Assembly: GCF_001957125.1 (NCBI RefSeq)
Contig: NZ_MPHJ01000008.1
Location: forward strand, 222,667 to 257,721
DNA length: 35,055 bases
DNA from: Shewanella sp. UCD-KL12
Lineage (GTDB): Bacteria > Pseudomonadota > Gammaproteobacteria > Enterobacterales > Shewanellaceae
Direction of reading: 5' to 3'
A program made the translations under genes and the position numbers. The notes under the pieces are model-generated. The model worked only from the letters and a program-made list of their open reading frames with translations, was not told the origin of the DNA and made no database searches. Shown here piece by piece: positions 1-8,481 of the stretch (the stretch's first letter is position 1; the number at the start of each line of letters is the position of its first letter).

Positions 1-121
1 CATCTAGTTGGGATTGCTTAGTGTCAACCTGTTCAGATTGAGATGTATTACAGGCTGTTAAACCTAATGAAAATGCGATAAGCAGTGAAATTCGTGACAG
101 CTTTGGTATGGAAGGTTTCAT
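1..121 (-). CDS. N-terminus of a lipoprotein, cut by window edge
   Basis: Only the first 40 codons are present. Reading leftwards from an ATG at 121, the product starts MKPSIPKLSRISLLIAFSLG and reaches a lipobox (LTAC, Cys at about residue 24) followed by a polar Gln/Ser-rich linker. This is a textbook type II signal peptide, so the mature protein should be lipid-anchored in the envelope. A purine-rich AAGGGA lies about 8 nt before the ATG. The body of the protein is outside the window, so its function cannot be read. From memory of Shewanella gene order it could be an M13-type metallopeptidase lipoprotein, but nothing visible tests this. Confidence 0.75.
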   Translation of the reverse strand, partial: MKPSIPKLSRISLLIAFSLGLTACNTSQSEQVDTKQSQLD

Positions 122-253
122 TAAATCAGTTCCCTTGTTGTTTTTGTGTTGAGTATTTTATCGAAAAACTGATGATTTAAAAGTGCAACAGATGAAAAGG
201 GATACAAAGGTGTGTAAATCTAGTAACAGCTGGTCATTGGACAATAATTTAGT

Positions 254-280
254 TTGACAAAATGTGAACCAGTGTTTAAT
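254..280 (+). promoter_or_regulatory. Promoter of psrA-fadE
   Basis: A perfect -35 hexamer TTGACA (254-259) is followed by TTTAAT (275-280; 5 of 6 matches to TATAAT, 15-bp spacing) or the weaker TAATTT (277-282, 17-bp spacing). Both candidate -10 boxes abut or overlap the PsrA-like operator, which suits repression by occlusion. Confidence 0.5.
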
Positions 281-298
281 TTAAACGAGTGTTTTAAA
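280..298. promoter_or_regulatory. PsrA-like operator (AAAC-N4-GTTT)
   Basis: The core AAAC-GAGT-GTTT (283-294) is a perfect inverted repeat extended by flanking TTT/AAA. This matches the AAAC-N4-GTTT pattern known for the TetR regulator PsrA of fatty-acid degradation. It sits between the -10 region and the psrA start codon, so autoregulation and fatty-acid-responsive control of the downstream fadE are the natural reading. An overlapping inverted repeat, GTTTAA-T-TTAAAC (274-286), shares its right half. Confidence 0.6.
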
Positions 299-318
299 TA
301 GAGTCAAAAGGTCACGGA

Positions 319-957
319 ATGGCAAGTCGATCCGATACAAAAATTAGAATTCTCGATGCCGCAGAGAAATTATTTGCTGAGCGGGGCTTTTCAGAAACCT
401 CACTGCGTCTGATAACAAGTAAAGCAGAAGTTAACTTAGCCTCTGTTAACTATCATTTTGGTTCAAAAAAAGAGCTCATCCGTGCTGTGCTTGCACGCTA
501 TTTGGATGTTTTTATGCCCGCAGCGTCTTCGGAGATTGTCAGTTTACAAGCTGCCGATAAAAATGCATCCCTTAATGATATATTTTCGACATTGGTTAAA
601 CCCTTGCTCGATCTTAATCAGCTAAGGTCTGAAGGTACTCGTACCTTTTTGCAACTACTTGGCCGAGGTTACATTGAAAGCCAAGGGCATCTTCGCTGGT
701 TTATTACGACCCACTATGGGCAACATCTCACTCAGTTTGTTAAAGCCGTTGCTGATAGTGCACCACATATTCCTCCCGCGGAGATGTTTTGGCGTTTACA
801 CTTTACCTTAGGCACGGTTGTTTTCACTATGGCATCGGCAGATGCATTAACTGAGATTGCTGCAGCTGATTTTGATGAACATAATGACATTGAAGCTGTG
901 ATTAGAAAAGTGATCCCATACCTTTCTGCTGGCGTTGCAGTTCCTGTATCTACTTAA
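319..957 (+). CDS. psrA: TetR-family regulator of fatty-acid degradation (PsrA-like)
   Basis: The 212-residue protein has a typical TetR layout. A helix-turn-helix covers roughly residues 8-54, including SVNYHFGSKKELI, where the recognition helix meets helix 4. An all-helical ligand-binding and dimerisation domain follows. In gammaproteobacteria with PsrA, long-chain acyl compounds release the repressor from beta-oxidation genes. Two points support that assignment: fadE starts only 25 bp downstream, so the two are probably co-transcribed, and an AAAC-N4-GTTT operator lies in the promoter. The ATG at 319 is preceded by AAAAGG about 9 nt away. Another TetR subfamily cannot be excluded without alignment of the ligand domain. 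Confidence 0.8.
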   Translation: MASRSDTKIRILDAAEKLFAERGFSETSLRLITSKAEVNLASVNYHFGSKKELIRAVLARYLDVFMPAASSEIVSLQAADKNASLNDIFSTLVKPLLDLNQLRSEGTRTFLQLLGRGYIESQGHLRWFITTHYGQHLTQFVKAVADSAPHIPPAEMFWRLHFTLGTVVFTMASADALTEIAAADFDEHNDIEAVIRKVIPYLSAGVAVPVST

Positions 958-982
958 ATGGTAATGAGAAAAAGGTAACCCC

Positions 983-3259
983 ATGACACTGTTCATACTT
1001 GCACTATTAATTATTATTGTGCTCTTTGGTGTAAAAAATATCAGGATGCAGTTTATTACTCGTCCTGTTTTTTCATTTTTTAAAAAACTACTTCCCCCAT
1101 TATCAGATACTGAAAAAGAAGCCATGGAAGCTGGCGATGTTTGGTGGGAAGGCGAGTTATTTAGAGGTAAACCTAATTGGGAAACCTTACACAGTTACGG
1201 TAGACCTAAGCTGACTGCTGAAGAACAGGATTTTTTGGACAATCAGGTCGTGACTGCACTGTCTATGATTGATGATTATGACATTGTTCAAAATCGCAAA
1301 GATTTACCGCCTGAACTGTGGCAGTATTTTAAAGATGAAGGCTTTTTTGCCCTGATTATCCCTAAGCAATATGGCGGTAAAGCATTCTCTGCCTATGCAA
1401 ACTCTACCATAGTGAGCAAACTCGCTAGCAGAAGTGTCAGTGCTGCGGTCACGGTAATGGTGCCAAATTCTTTAGGTCCTGGCGAGCTACTTACTCATTA
1501 CGGTACACAGGAGCAAAGAGAGCATTGGTTACCTAAGTTAGCGACTGGTGAAGCGGTTCCATGTTTTGCATTAACCGGTCCTGAAGCGGGTTCTGATGCT
1601 GGCGCCATTCCTGATGAAGGGATTGTGTGCAGACAGGAATTTGAAGGGAAGGAGGTGTTAGGCCTTCGACTTAATTGGGATAAACGCTACATTACATTAG
1701 CGCCAGTTGCGACCGTGTTAGGCCTAGCTTTTCAAATGCGAGATCCTGACAAGCTCCTGGGTGATACAGAGTCCTTAGGCATCACTTGTGCACTTATCCC
1801 AACCGATCATGCAGGTGTTAAGATCGGCCAAAGGCATAACCCACTCAATATGGCGTTTATGAATGGTACGACCCAAGGGGAGGATGTCTTTATTCCTCTG
1901 GATTGGATCATTGGCGGACCGCAATATGCAGGGAGAGGCTGGCGTATGCTTGTCGAATGTCTGTCTGCTGGCCGAGGGATCTCTCTCCCTGCACTGGCTA
2001 CTGCATCTGGACACACATGCACTAAAACCACAACGGCATACAGTTATGTTCGTCATCAGTTTGGCCTATCGATAGGCAGTTTTGAAGGCGTGCAAGAAGC
2101 AATGGCAAGAATCATTGCTAATACTTATCAGCTTGAAGCGGCAAGGCGTTTAACGACGACGGGCATTGACCTTAAAGTTAAACCTTCTGTGGTGACTGCA
2201 ATTGCTAAATACCACATGACTGAAATGAGCCGTGATGTATTAAACGATGCAATGGATATTCAATCTGGTAAGGGGATCCAGCTCGGACCTAAAAACTATC
2301 TTGGGCACCCTTACATGGCTAATCCTATTTCCATAACGGTTGAAGGGGCGAACATACTGACCAGAAGCTTGATGATTTTTGGGCAGGGGGCAACACGTTG
2401 TCATCCATATGTGTTGGCTGAGATGGAAACTGCTGCAATGGAGGATGCTAGTGCTGCACTTGAGCGATTTGATTCATTATTGCTAGGACATATAGGGTAC
2501 GGTGCCAGAAATGCGTTTAGTGCCTTGTTCAGTGCGCTCACCGCTAGCCGTTTCAATCAATCTCCAGTGAGTGGAGAGACACAGCAGTATTATAAAGACA
2601 TGACCCGATTTTCATCAGCGCTCGCATTTATGACAGACATATCTATGTTAATGCTTGGTGGTGATCTGAAACGTAAAGAGATGCTATCTGCCAGAATGGG
2701 CGATGTGCTCAGTGAGCTATATTTAGGCTCTGCGACGCTTAAGTTATTTGAAGATAATGGTAGGCAGCAGGATGATCTACCTGCAGTTCGTTATGTTATG
2801 GCGACTCGATTACAGAATGCTGCTAAGGCACTAGAGGATGCATTACGTAACTTCCCTAACCGTCCTGTAGCGTGGTTGATGCGCGGGCTAATATTCCCGT
2901 TAGGTAACCACTTTAAGGGCGCCACCGATAAGATGGCCATTGAGCTAGTCAAAGGCATGTCAAAGCCAGGTCCTGCTCGCGATCGCATTACCTTCTTATG
3001 CCCTGATGTAGATGGCGAAGAAAGTGGTATCGCTGATGTTGAAAACGCATTTATCGCTCAATATGCTTGTAAACAGATATACAGCAAAATAAAGGCTGCA
3101 CAGCGAAAAGGCGTACTACCTAAGAAAGTAGATAATCAGCAATTATTTAAGCTCGCGCTTGAAGAGAAAGTGATTGATGATTCTGAATACGCAAAAATCC
3201 TTGATGCGGATAAACTGAGAGCGGCTGCGATTAATGTAGATGACTTTAATCAGTTATAA
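983..3259 (+). CDS. fadE: Membrane-associated acyl-CoA dehydrogenase FadE
   Basis: The 758-residue protein catalyses the first, FAD-dependent step of beta-oxidation (acyl-CoA to trans-2-enoyl-CoA). It has the FadE-type build: a single hydrophobic N-terminal segment (residues 3-19), an acyl-CoA dehydrogenase core with the flavin-binding stretch FALTGPEAGSDAG near residue 195, and the stretch ITVEGANILTR with the expected catalytic glutamate near residue 455. A long helical extension follows, ending in the typical FadE tail. The length is close to that of E. coli FadE (814). AAAAAGG lies 8 nt before the ATG. It follows psrA in the same operon and ends just before a strong terminator. Confidence 0.93.
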   Translation: MTLFILALLIIIVLFGVKNIRMQFITRPVFSFFKKLLPPLSDTEKEAMEAGDVWWEGELFRGKPNWETLHSYGRPKLTAEEQDFLDNQVVTALSMIDDYDIVQNRKDLPPELWQYFKDEGFFALIIPKQYGGKAFSAYANSTIVSKLASRSVSAAVTVMVPNSLGPGELLTHYGTQEQREHWLPKLATGEAVPCFALTGPEAGSDAGAIPDEGIVCRQEFEGKEVLGLRLNWDKRYITLAPVATVLGLAFQMRDPDKLLGDTESLGITCALIPTDHAGVKIGQRHNPLNMAFMNGTTQGEDVFIPLDWIIGGPQYAGRGWRMLVECLSAGRGISLPALATASGHTCTKTTTAYSYVRHQFGLSIGSFEGVQEAMARIIANTYQLEAARRLTTTGIDLKVKPSVVTAIAKYHMTEMSRDVLNDAMDIQSGKGIQLGPKNYLGHPYMANPISITVEGANILTRSLMIFGQGATRCHPYVLAEMETAAMEDASAALERFDSLLLGHIGYGARNAFSALFSALTASRFNQSPVSGETQQYYKDMTRFSSALAFMTDISMLMLGGDLKRKEMLSARMGDVLSELYLGSATLKLFEDNGRQQDDLPAVRYVMATRLQNAAKALEDALRNFPNRPVAWLMRGLIFPLGNHFKGATDKMAIELVKGMSKPGPARDRITFLCPDVDGEESGIADVENAFIAQYACKQIYSKIKAAQRKGVLPKKVDNQQLFKLALEEKVIDDSEYAKILDADKLRAAAINVDDFNQL

Positions 3260-3281
3260 AGCGGGGTAAGCTTGAATAAAG

Positions 3282-3307
3282 AAAGGGCGCTTAGGCGTCC
3301 TTTTTTA
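3282..3307 (+). terminator. Rho-independent terminator of psrA-fadE
   Basis: AAAGGGCGC-TTAG-GCGTCCTTT forms a 9-bp stem with one G-U pair and a 4-nt loop, followed directly by a T-run (3298-3306). It starts 22 bp after the fadE stop. Confidence 0.85.
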
Positions 3308-3458
3308 TATCAATAATTCAATGCGACACAGGATTAACAGGCTTTTATCTTATATTGAGCAAAGCTTTGACTATTAATTGTATCTAGGCTTCTGAACAAG
3401 GCGTTTAGGTCATCATGCATTTAACTGAGTTACTGATGATAATGGTTGGCCAGATACA

Positions 3459-3486
3459 AAAAAGGCATGCTAATGCATGCCTTTTA
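3459..3486 (-). terminator. Terminator of pykA (likely bidirectional)
   Basis: GGCATGC-TAAT-GCATGCC is a perfect 7-bp stem flanked by an A-run on the left and TTTTA on the right. It lies 17 bp past the pykA stop, which is at 3503 on the minus strand, and can also stop read-through from fadE. Confidence 0.85.
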
Positions 3487-3502
3487 TTAAGCAAGTATCT
3501 GC

Positions 3503-4942
3503 TTATGCGACGATTAATACCTTACAAGTATTGGTGCCGCCAATGGTTTCCATTGAATCACCTTTCGTCATCAGAACCATGTCACCACTCTGGAGGTAAC
3601 CAGCTTGAGCTAGAGTTTCTAATGCTTTACGAGCAACGTCTTCAGCTTTTACACTGGTTGAGTCAAACTCTACAGCCTGAACACCACGATAAACAGCCAT
3701 CTTCGCAAGCGTCTTCTCATGACGAGATAGTGCGAAAATAGGTAGAGAAGAGCTGATTCGAGACATAAGCTGCGGCGTTGCACCCGATTCAGTCAATGCT
3801 ACAATCGCTTTAATACCTTTAAGGTGGTTTGCAGCATACATGGTAGAAAGCGCAATAGTCTCTTCAACAGTGCTGAAGCTTTCGTCTAGTCTATGCTTTG
3901 ACACTTGCACACTTGGGTGTGACTCTGCGCCAAGACAAACTTCAGACATTGCTTTAACGGTTTCTTCAGGGAAGTCACCAGCTGCAGTTTCTGCAGACAA
4001 CATCACAGCATCAGTGCCATCAAGTACAGCGTTTGCTACATCCATAACCTCTGCACGTGTAGGCATAGGGCTAGTGATCATAGACTCCATCATCTGAGTC
4101 GCAGTGATCACGCTTTTGTTAAGCTGACGAGCGCGGCTGATGAGTTTCTTCTGTACTGCAACAAGTGCAGGGTCGCCAATTTCAACACCTAAATCACCAC
4201 GTGCTACCATGACAACATCAGAGGCTTTGATCACATCATCCATAGCTTCATCAGTTGCAACAGCTTCTGCACGCTCAACTTTAGAGACGATAAGTGCATT
4301 GCTACCGGCTTGTTGAGCAAGTTCACGGGCATAATCTAGATCGGCACCGGTGCGTGGGAAAGAGACAGCAAGGTAATCAACTTGAATTTCAGCAGCAGTA
4401 ACGATATCGCGCTTGTCTTTTTCTGTTAGCGCAGCTGCAGATAAACCACCGCCTTGCTTGTTGATACCTTTGTTATTTGACAAAGGACCTGCAACAGTAA
4501 CAGTAGTGTGAACCTTATTACCGTCGACACTTTCAACTTTAAGCTGAACGCGTCCATCGTCAAGCATCAAGATATCACCGATATTAACGTCGTTTGGTAA
4601 CTCTTTATAATCGATACCGACTTGCTTTTCGTCACCTTCACCTTTTTCAAGATCAGCATCCAAAATAAAGCTGTCACCTAAGTTAAGCTGTACTTTTTTG
4701 TTGTCTTTAAAAGTTGAAACGCGAATTTTGGGACCTTGTAGATCACCAAGAACAGCAACATGCACACCCAACTCAGCAGCGATTCTACGTGTATCTGAAG
4801 CGCGTTTAAGATGATCTTCTGGTGAGCCGTGGGAGAAGTTAAGTCTAACAACATTAGCGCCGGCTTTGATAATGCGGCGTAGGTTGTCATCTCTATCGGT
4901 GGCTGGACCCAAAGTGGTTACAATTTTGGTTCTGCGGAACAT
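3503..4942 (-). CDS. pykA: Pyruvate kinase, PykA type
   Basis: The 479-residue enzyme converts phosphoenolpyruvate and ADP to pyruvate and ATP. It starts [20 protein letters not shown] and contains RLNFSHG, the metal/substrate loop [12 protein letters not shown] (about residue 245) and [18 protein letters not shown], all hallmark pyruvate kinase segments. A C-terminal regulatory domain follows. Length and sequence fit the PykA (type II, AMP/sugar-phosphate-activated) class rather than PykF. It is on the opposite strand from fadE and is a single-gene unit with its own terminator. A HexR-like box about 60 bp upstream places it in the HexR regulon together with the Entner-Doudoroff genes. Confidence 0.96.
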   Translation of the reverse strand: MFRRTKIVTTLGPATDRDDNLRRIIKAGANVVRLNFSHGSPEDHLKRASDTRRIAAELGVHVAVLGDLQGPKIRVSTFKDNKKVQLNLGDSFILDADLEKGEGDEKQVGIDYKELPNDVNIGDILMLDDGRVQLKVESVDGNKVHTTVTVAGPLSNNKGINKQGGGLSAAALTEKDKRDIVTAAEIQVDYLAVSFPRTGADLDYARELAQQAGSNALIVSKVERAEAVATDEAMDDVIKASDVVMVARGDLGVEIGDPALVAVQKKLISRARQLNKSVITATQMMESMITSPMPTRAEVMDVANAVLDGTDAVMLSAETAAGDFPEETVKAMSEVCLGAESHPSVQVSKHRLDESFSTVEETIALSTMYAANHLKGIKAIVALTESGATPQLMSRISSSLPIFALSRHEKTLAKMAVYRGVQAVEFDSTSVKAEDVARKALETLAQAGYLQSGDMVLMTKGDSMETIGGTNTCKVLIVA

Positions 4943-5001
4943 GACATACTCCGTTAAGTTTAAAGAAATCTGACACTATATTAACAGAGCTTTGGGAATT
5001 A

Positions 5002-5016
5002 TGTAGGAAAATTACA
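5002..5016. promoter_or_regulatory. HexR-like operator upstream of pykA
   Basis: On the minus strand the site reads TGTAATTTTCCTACA, 12 of 15 matches to the HexR pattern TGTAATTWAATTACA. It is centred about 67 bp upstream of the pykA start, in the promoter region. HexR control of pykA is established in Shewanella; this exact site is my prediction. Confidence 0.55.
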
Positions 5017-5071
5017 AACAAAATGATCTAAAACAATATATAAAATTTGTGAAGCCAAGCTTAAAACAGAT

Positions 5072-5104
5072 AAAAAAGGCAGTACAAAAAAATTGTACTG
5101 CCTT
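5072..5104 (-). terminator. Terminator of hexR
   Basis: GGCAGTACAA...TTGTACTGCC is a perfect 10-bp stem with a 5-nt loop. On the minus strand it is followed by a T6 run (5072-5077). It starts 20 bp past the hexR stop. Confidence 0.9.
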
Positions 5105-5124
5105 AAATTGCGGTGGGAAGAGGG

Positions 5125-5979
5125 TTACAGGATAGGATCTTTATCGATTCTAGATTCCTTTAGTACCTCTTTAACACGCTTTAAACTTTCTCTAAAGCGT
5201 GGGCCACGTCTCAGCGTAAACCCTGTTGCCAATACGTCAACGACAACCAATTGAGCCAGTCTTGATGCCATAGGAAGATACATATCAGTATCTTCAGGGA
5301 CTTCCATAGTGACAGGTAGCGTACACTCAGTTGAAAGGGGAGAGTGACGGGCTGTAATGCCGATAACTGCTGCGCCATTCTCACGGGCAAGCCTAGCAAT
5401 ATCGATTAATGATTTCGTTCGACCTGTGTGGGAGATAAGTACAATAACATCTCCCTCACCGCTGTTGATGCAGCTCATACGTTGCATTAATACATCGTCG
5501 AAACAGATAACAGGCACATTAAAGCGAAAGAACTTATTTTGTGCATCATGGGCGACAGAAGCAGATGCACCTAGGCCGAAAAAGGAGATCTTTTTAGCCT
5601 GAGTCAAAATATCGACCGCCTTATTAATGGCCGAAGTATCAATACTCTGTCTAGCTGTATCTAGGGAAGCCATTGAAGACTCGAAGATTTTTGTTGTGTA
5701 AGAGTCAGGGCTGTCATCTTCTTCCACATGTCGGCTGACATAAGGAGTACCATTAGCTAAGCTTTGAGCTAGGTGAAGTTTAAAGTCTGGAAAACCTTTG
5801 GTATCAAGGCGTCGGCAGAATCTATTTACTGTAGGCTCACTGACATCGGCCATCTTCGCAAGAGTAGCAATACTTGAGTGGATTGCCGTCTGTGGAGAAG
5901 CCAAAATGACCTCTGCAACTTTGCGCTCTGATTTGCTAAAATGGGTAAGGCTTTTTTGTACCTTTTCTAGGGTATTCAT
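5125..5979 (-). CDS. hexR: RpiR-family regulator HexR
   Basis: The 284-residue regulator senses 2-keto-3-deoxy-6-phosphogluconate in characterised HexR proteins. An N-terminal RpiR-type helix-turn-helix covers about residues 1-77 (ATLAKMADVSEPTVNRFCRRL). A SIS sugar-phosphate-binding domain covers about 120-260, with FFGLGASASVAHDA and VIVLISHTGRTKSLIDIA. It is transcribed divergently from zwf and in line with pykA. The start is an ATG at 5979; there is no strong Shine-Dalgarno. A HexR-like box lies 25-39 bp upstream of this ATG, which suggests autoregulation. Neighbouring targets (zwf operon, pykA) make the name secure. Confidence 0.95.
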   Translation of the reverse strand: MNTLEKVQKSLTHFSKSERKVAEVILASPQTAIHSSIATLAKMADVSEPTVNRFCRRLDTKGFPDFKLHLAQSLANGTPYVSRHVEEDDSPDSYTTKIFESSMASLDTARQSIDTSAINKAVDILTQAKKISFFGLGASASVAHDAQNKFFRFNVPVICFDDVLMQRMSCINSGEGDVIVLISHTGRTKSLIDIARLARENGAAVIGITARHSPLSTECTLPVTMEVPEDTDMYLPMASRLAQLVVVDVLATGFTLRRGPRFRESLKRVKEVLKESRIDKDPIL

Positions 5980-6003
5980 ATGCGTACGTCCACTCGAAAA
6001 ATA

Positions 6004-6018
6004 TGTAATTTTATTATT
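6004..6018. promoter_or_regulatory. HexR-like operator upstream of hexR
   Basis: TGTAATTTTATTATT matches 12 of 15 positions of TGTAATTWAATTACA. It lies 25-39 bp upstream of the hexR start codon, so it would serve autoregulation. Confidence 0.45.
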
Positions 6019-6211
6019 TCTTTTTTGTCATTTTAGAAAGTTTTTTAAAATAAGAAACTTGACCCGTATGACGAATTATACTTTAACAAAGATTAAAACT
6101 TTCTACTGTATAGAGTAATTTAATCACAAAAAGCATATCAGATTAATGGGTCGTATGCCTAGTTAGCAAACTGTCGTTTTTTTGCAAAATTTAGATGCAA
6201 TTAACAAATTC

Positions 6212-6229
6212 TGTTGTTATATTACAACA
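6212..6229. promoter_or_regulatory. HexR-like operator/promoter region of zwf
   Basis: TGTTGTTATATTACAACA is a near-perfect 18-bp inverted repeat (8 of 9 positions pair) and contains a HexR-like 15-mer (11 of 15). It includes TATATT, which may be the -10 box. It ends 59 bp before zwf. The rest of the 309-bp hexR-zwf gap is AT-rich with no other feature that I can support. Confidence 0.5.
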
Positions 6230-6288
6230 AACACGTGAGATTCACATCGATTCGATTGAACATTGTGACATTAGGAGATTAAGAAGCT

Positions 6289-7761
6289 ATGGGCATAACA
6301 ACACCAGAAGCCAAAGCTTGCGATTTTGTTTTGTTTGGCACGAAAGGGGATTTAGCTCGTCGTAAATTACTTCCCTCACTGTACCAACTAGACAAAGCTG
6401 GGCTACTCAACGTTGATACTAAAGTGCTTGGCGTTGCCAAAGACAGCTTTAGCCAAGAAGAGTTTAAAGAGTTAGTCGATAAAGCACTTCGCGGTTTTGT
6501 AAAAGATGAACTCTGTGAAGATACAGTCCAGCGCTTCTTACAACGATGTCATTATATCGGTACTAATTTTACAGAGTCAGAAGGTTACCAATCGTTCCAC
6601 GATATTTTAGAGCCAGAAAAACGGGTGATGGTCAGTTACTTTGCTACCCCGCCTGCCATCTTCGGTGATATCTGTCGTTGCCTTCATGAACAAAACCTTA
6701 TTTTCCCTGATTCACGTGTCGTTTTAGAAAAACCAATTGGTTACGATTTAGAATCATCTAAAGTCATTAACGATAATGTCTCCGCTTATTTCAATGAAAA
6801 TCAAATTTATCGTATTGACCACTATCTTGGTAAAGAAACCGTTCAAAACCTGATCGCACTGCGCTTTGCTAATTCGCTATTCGCGTCTAAGTGGGATAAC
6901 CGAACCATAGACCATGTACAGATCACTGTGGCCGAAGAGGTTGGTATCGAAGGCCGATGGGGTTATTTTGATAAAGCGGGTCAAATGAGAGATATGATCC
7001 AAAACCATCTGTTACAGGTATTAACCCTTGTTGCAATGGACCCGCCAGTTAATCTCGATGCCGATAGCATTCGTGATGAGAAAGTAAAAGTCCTTAAGTC
7101 TTTACGTCCAATCACTTCAGATACCATCTATGAAAGCACGGTTCGTGGGCAATACTCTTCAGGTTTCCTAAAAGGCTCTCCAGTTCCTGGTTATTTAGAG
7201 GAAGAGGGGGCAAATACACAATCTTACGCTGAAACATTTGTTGCGCTTAGAGTTGATATCGACAACTGGCGTTGGGCTGGCGTACCTTTCTACTTACGTA
7301 GTGGTAAGCGTATGCCATCTAAGAGCTCTGAGATCGTGGTCTACTTTAAGAATCCGCCTCATAACTTGTACCGTTCAAACTATAGAAACCTGCCACCAAA
7401 TAAGCTCACCATCCGACTTCAGCCCCATGAAGGCGTAGAAATTCAGATGATGAACAAGGTACCTGGCCTTGAACAGAAGCAACGTCTTCAAACGACAAAA
7501 CTCGATTTAAGCTTCTCTGATACGTTTAAAAATGAGCGTATTGCAGATGCCTACGAGCGTCTACTTCTTGAGGCGATGCTGGGTAATCAAGCGCTGTTTG
7601 TTCGTCGTGATGAAGTTGAGCAAGCTTGGTCATGGGTTGATGGCATTATTCAAGCTTGGGAAGAGAGTAACGAGAAGCCAAAGCCGTACCCTGCAGGTAG
7701 TTGGGGGCCAGTGGCATCAGTTGCTTTGATAGCTAAAGACGGCCGTTCTTGGGACGAGTAA
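6289..7761 (+). CDS. zwf: Glucose-6-phosphate 1-dehydrogenase
   Basis: The 490-residue enzyme oxidises glucose 6-phosphate to 6-phosphogluconolactone with NADP+ (or NAD+). The nucleotide-binding start FVLFGTKGDLARRKLLPSLY, the conserved EKPIGYDL and the substrate-binding signature RIDHYLGKETVQNL (about residues 176-189) are all intact. AGGAG lies about 13 nt upstream of the ATG. It is the first gene of a tight four-gene operon (zwf-pgl-edd-eda; gaps of 9-14 bp) that runs the oxidative branch into the Entner-Doudoroff pathway, under probable HexR control. Confidence 0.97.
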   Translation: MGITTPEAKACDFVLFGTKGDLARRKLLPSLYQLDKAGLLNVDTKVLGVAKDSFSQEEFKELVDKALRGFVKDELCEDTVQRFLQRCHYIGTNFTESEGYQSFHDILEPEKRVMVSYFATPPAIFGDICRCLHEQNLIFPDSRVVLEKPIGYDLESSKVINDNVSAYFNENQIYRIDHYLGKETVQNLIALRFANSLFASKWDNRTIDHVQITVAEEVGIEGRWGYFDKAGQMRDMIQNHLLQVLTLVAMDPPVNLDADSIRDEKVKVLKSLRPITSDTIYESTVRGQYSSGFLKGSPVPGYLEEEGANTQSYAETFVALRVDIDNWRWAGVPFYLRSGKRMPSKSSEIVVYFKNPPHNLYRSNYRNLPPNKLTIRLQPHEGVEIQMMNKVPGLEQKQRLQTTKLDLSFSDTFKNERIADAYERLLLEAMLGNQALFVRRDEVEQAWSWVDGIIQAWEESNEKPKPYPAGSWGPVASVALIAKDGRSWDE

Positions 7762-7773
7762 GAGGATTTATTG

Positions 7774-8472
7774 ATGATTAAAGAAAGTGTATTCAAATCA
7801 TTTGATGATAAAGCAGCCCTAGAGTCACAGTTAGCTGATCGCATCGCGAAACAACTGCAAGAAGCGGTTGATACCCGTGGTAAAGCAAGTTTGATTGTTT
7901 CTGGTGGTTCAACACCATTAAACCTATTTATGTTGCTCAGCAACAAAAATATAGAGTGGTCAAACGTGTATATCACCCTTGCAGATGAGCGTTGGGTAGA
8001 TATCAGTTCTGATGACTCAAATGAGAAGTTGGTCAGAGCTCACCTACTGAAGAACAAAGCTGTTAATGCAAAGTTTCGTGGTTTAAAGAATATGTTCTCA
8101 TCCCCTGAAGAGGGATGTGACATGACCATAGAGCAACTGGCTAACTTTCCAACACCGTTTGATGTTGTGGTGCTTGGTATGGGCAATGATGGCCATACCT
8201 GTTCTTGGTTCCCTTGTTCAAAAGAGATAGACGCCGCGCTGTCTACTGACAAGCTATGCATTGCAGTAAATCCTGGTGCTGCGCCAAATCCAAGACTATC
8301 ACTGTCAAAAACAGCGATATTGGCAAGTCGTCAAATCTATCTACATATTGTTGGTGAGCAGAAGTTATCTGTTTATCGTCAAGCGCTTGAAAATGAAGAT
8401 GCTACTAGCATGCCTATCAGGGCCGTCTTAGGGCAACACAAGACACCTGTAGACGTTTACTGGAGCGCTTAA
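7774..8472 (+). CDS. pgl: 6-phosphogluconolactonase
   Basis: The 232-residue enzyme hydrolyses 6-phosphogluconolactone to 6-phosphogluconate. The conserved VSGGSTP (phosphate-binding loop, about residues 43-49) and the ADERWV segment identify the DevB/Pgl family. I place the start at the ATG 7774 and not at the in-frame TTG 7771, because AGAGGA (7761-7766) is then 7 nt away. It is the second gene of the operon, 12 bp after zwf. Confidence 0.94.
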   Translation: MIKESVFKSFDDKAALESQLADRIAKQLQEAVDTRGKASLIVSGGSTPLNLFMLLSNKNIEWSNVYITLADERWVDISSDDSNEKLVRAHLLKNKAVNAKFRGLKNMFSSPEEGCDMTIEQLANFPTPFDVVVLGMGNDGHTCSWFPCSKEIDAALSTDKLCIAVNPGAAPNPRLSLSKTAILASRQIYLHIVGEQKLSVYRQALENEDATSMPIRAVLGQHKTPVDVYWSA

Positions 8473-8481
8473 GGAGAAATT

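Noticed and set aside
3415..3741. Plus-strand open frame over the 3' end of pykA
   Set aside because: It runs through a terminator and the antisense of a conserved enzyme; it is a shadow frame.
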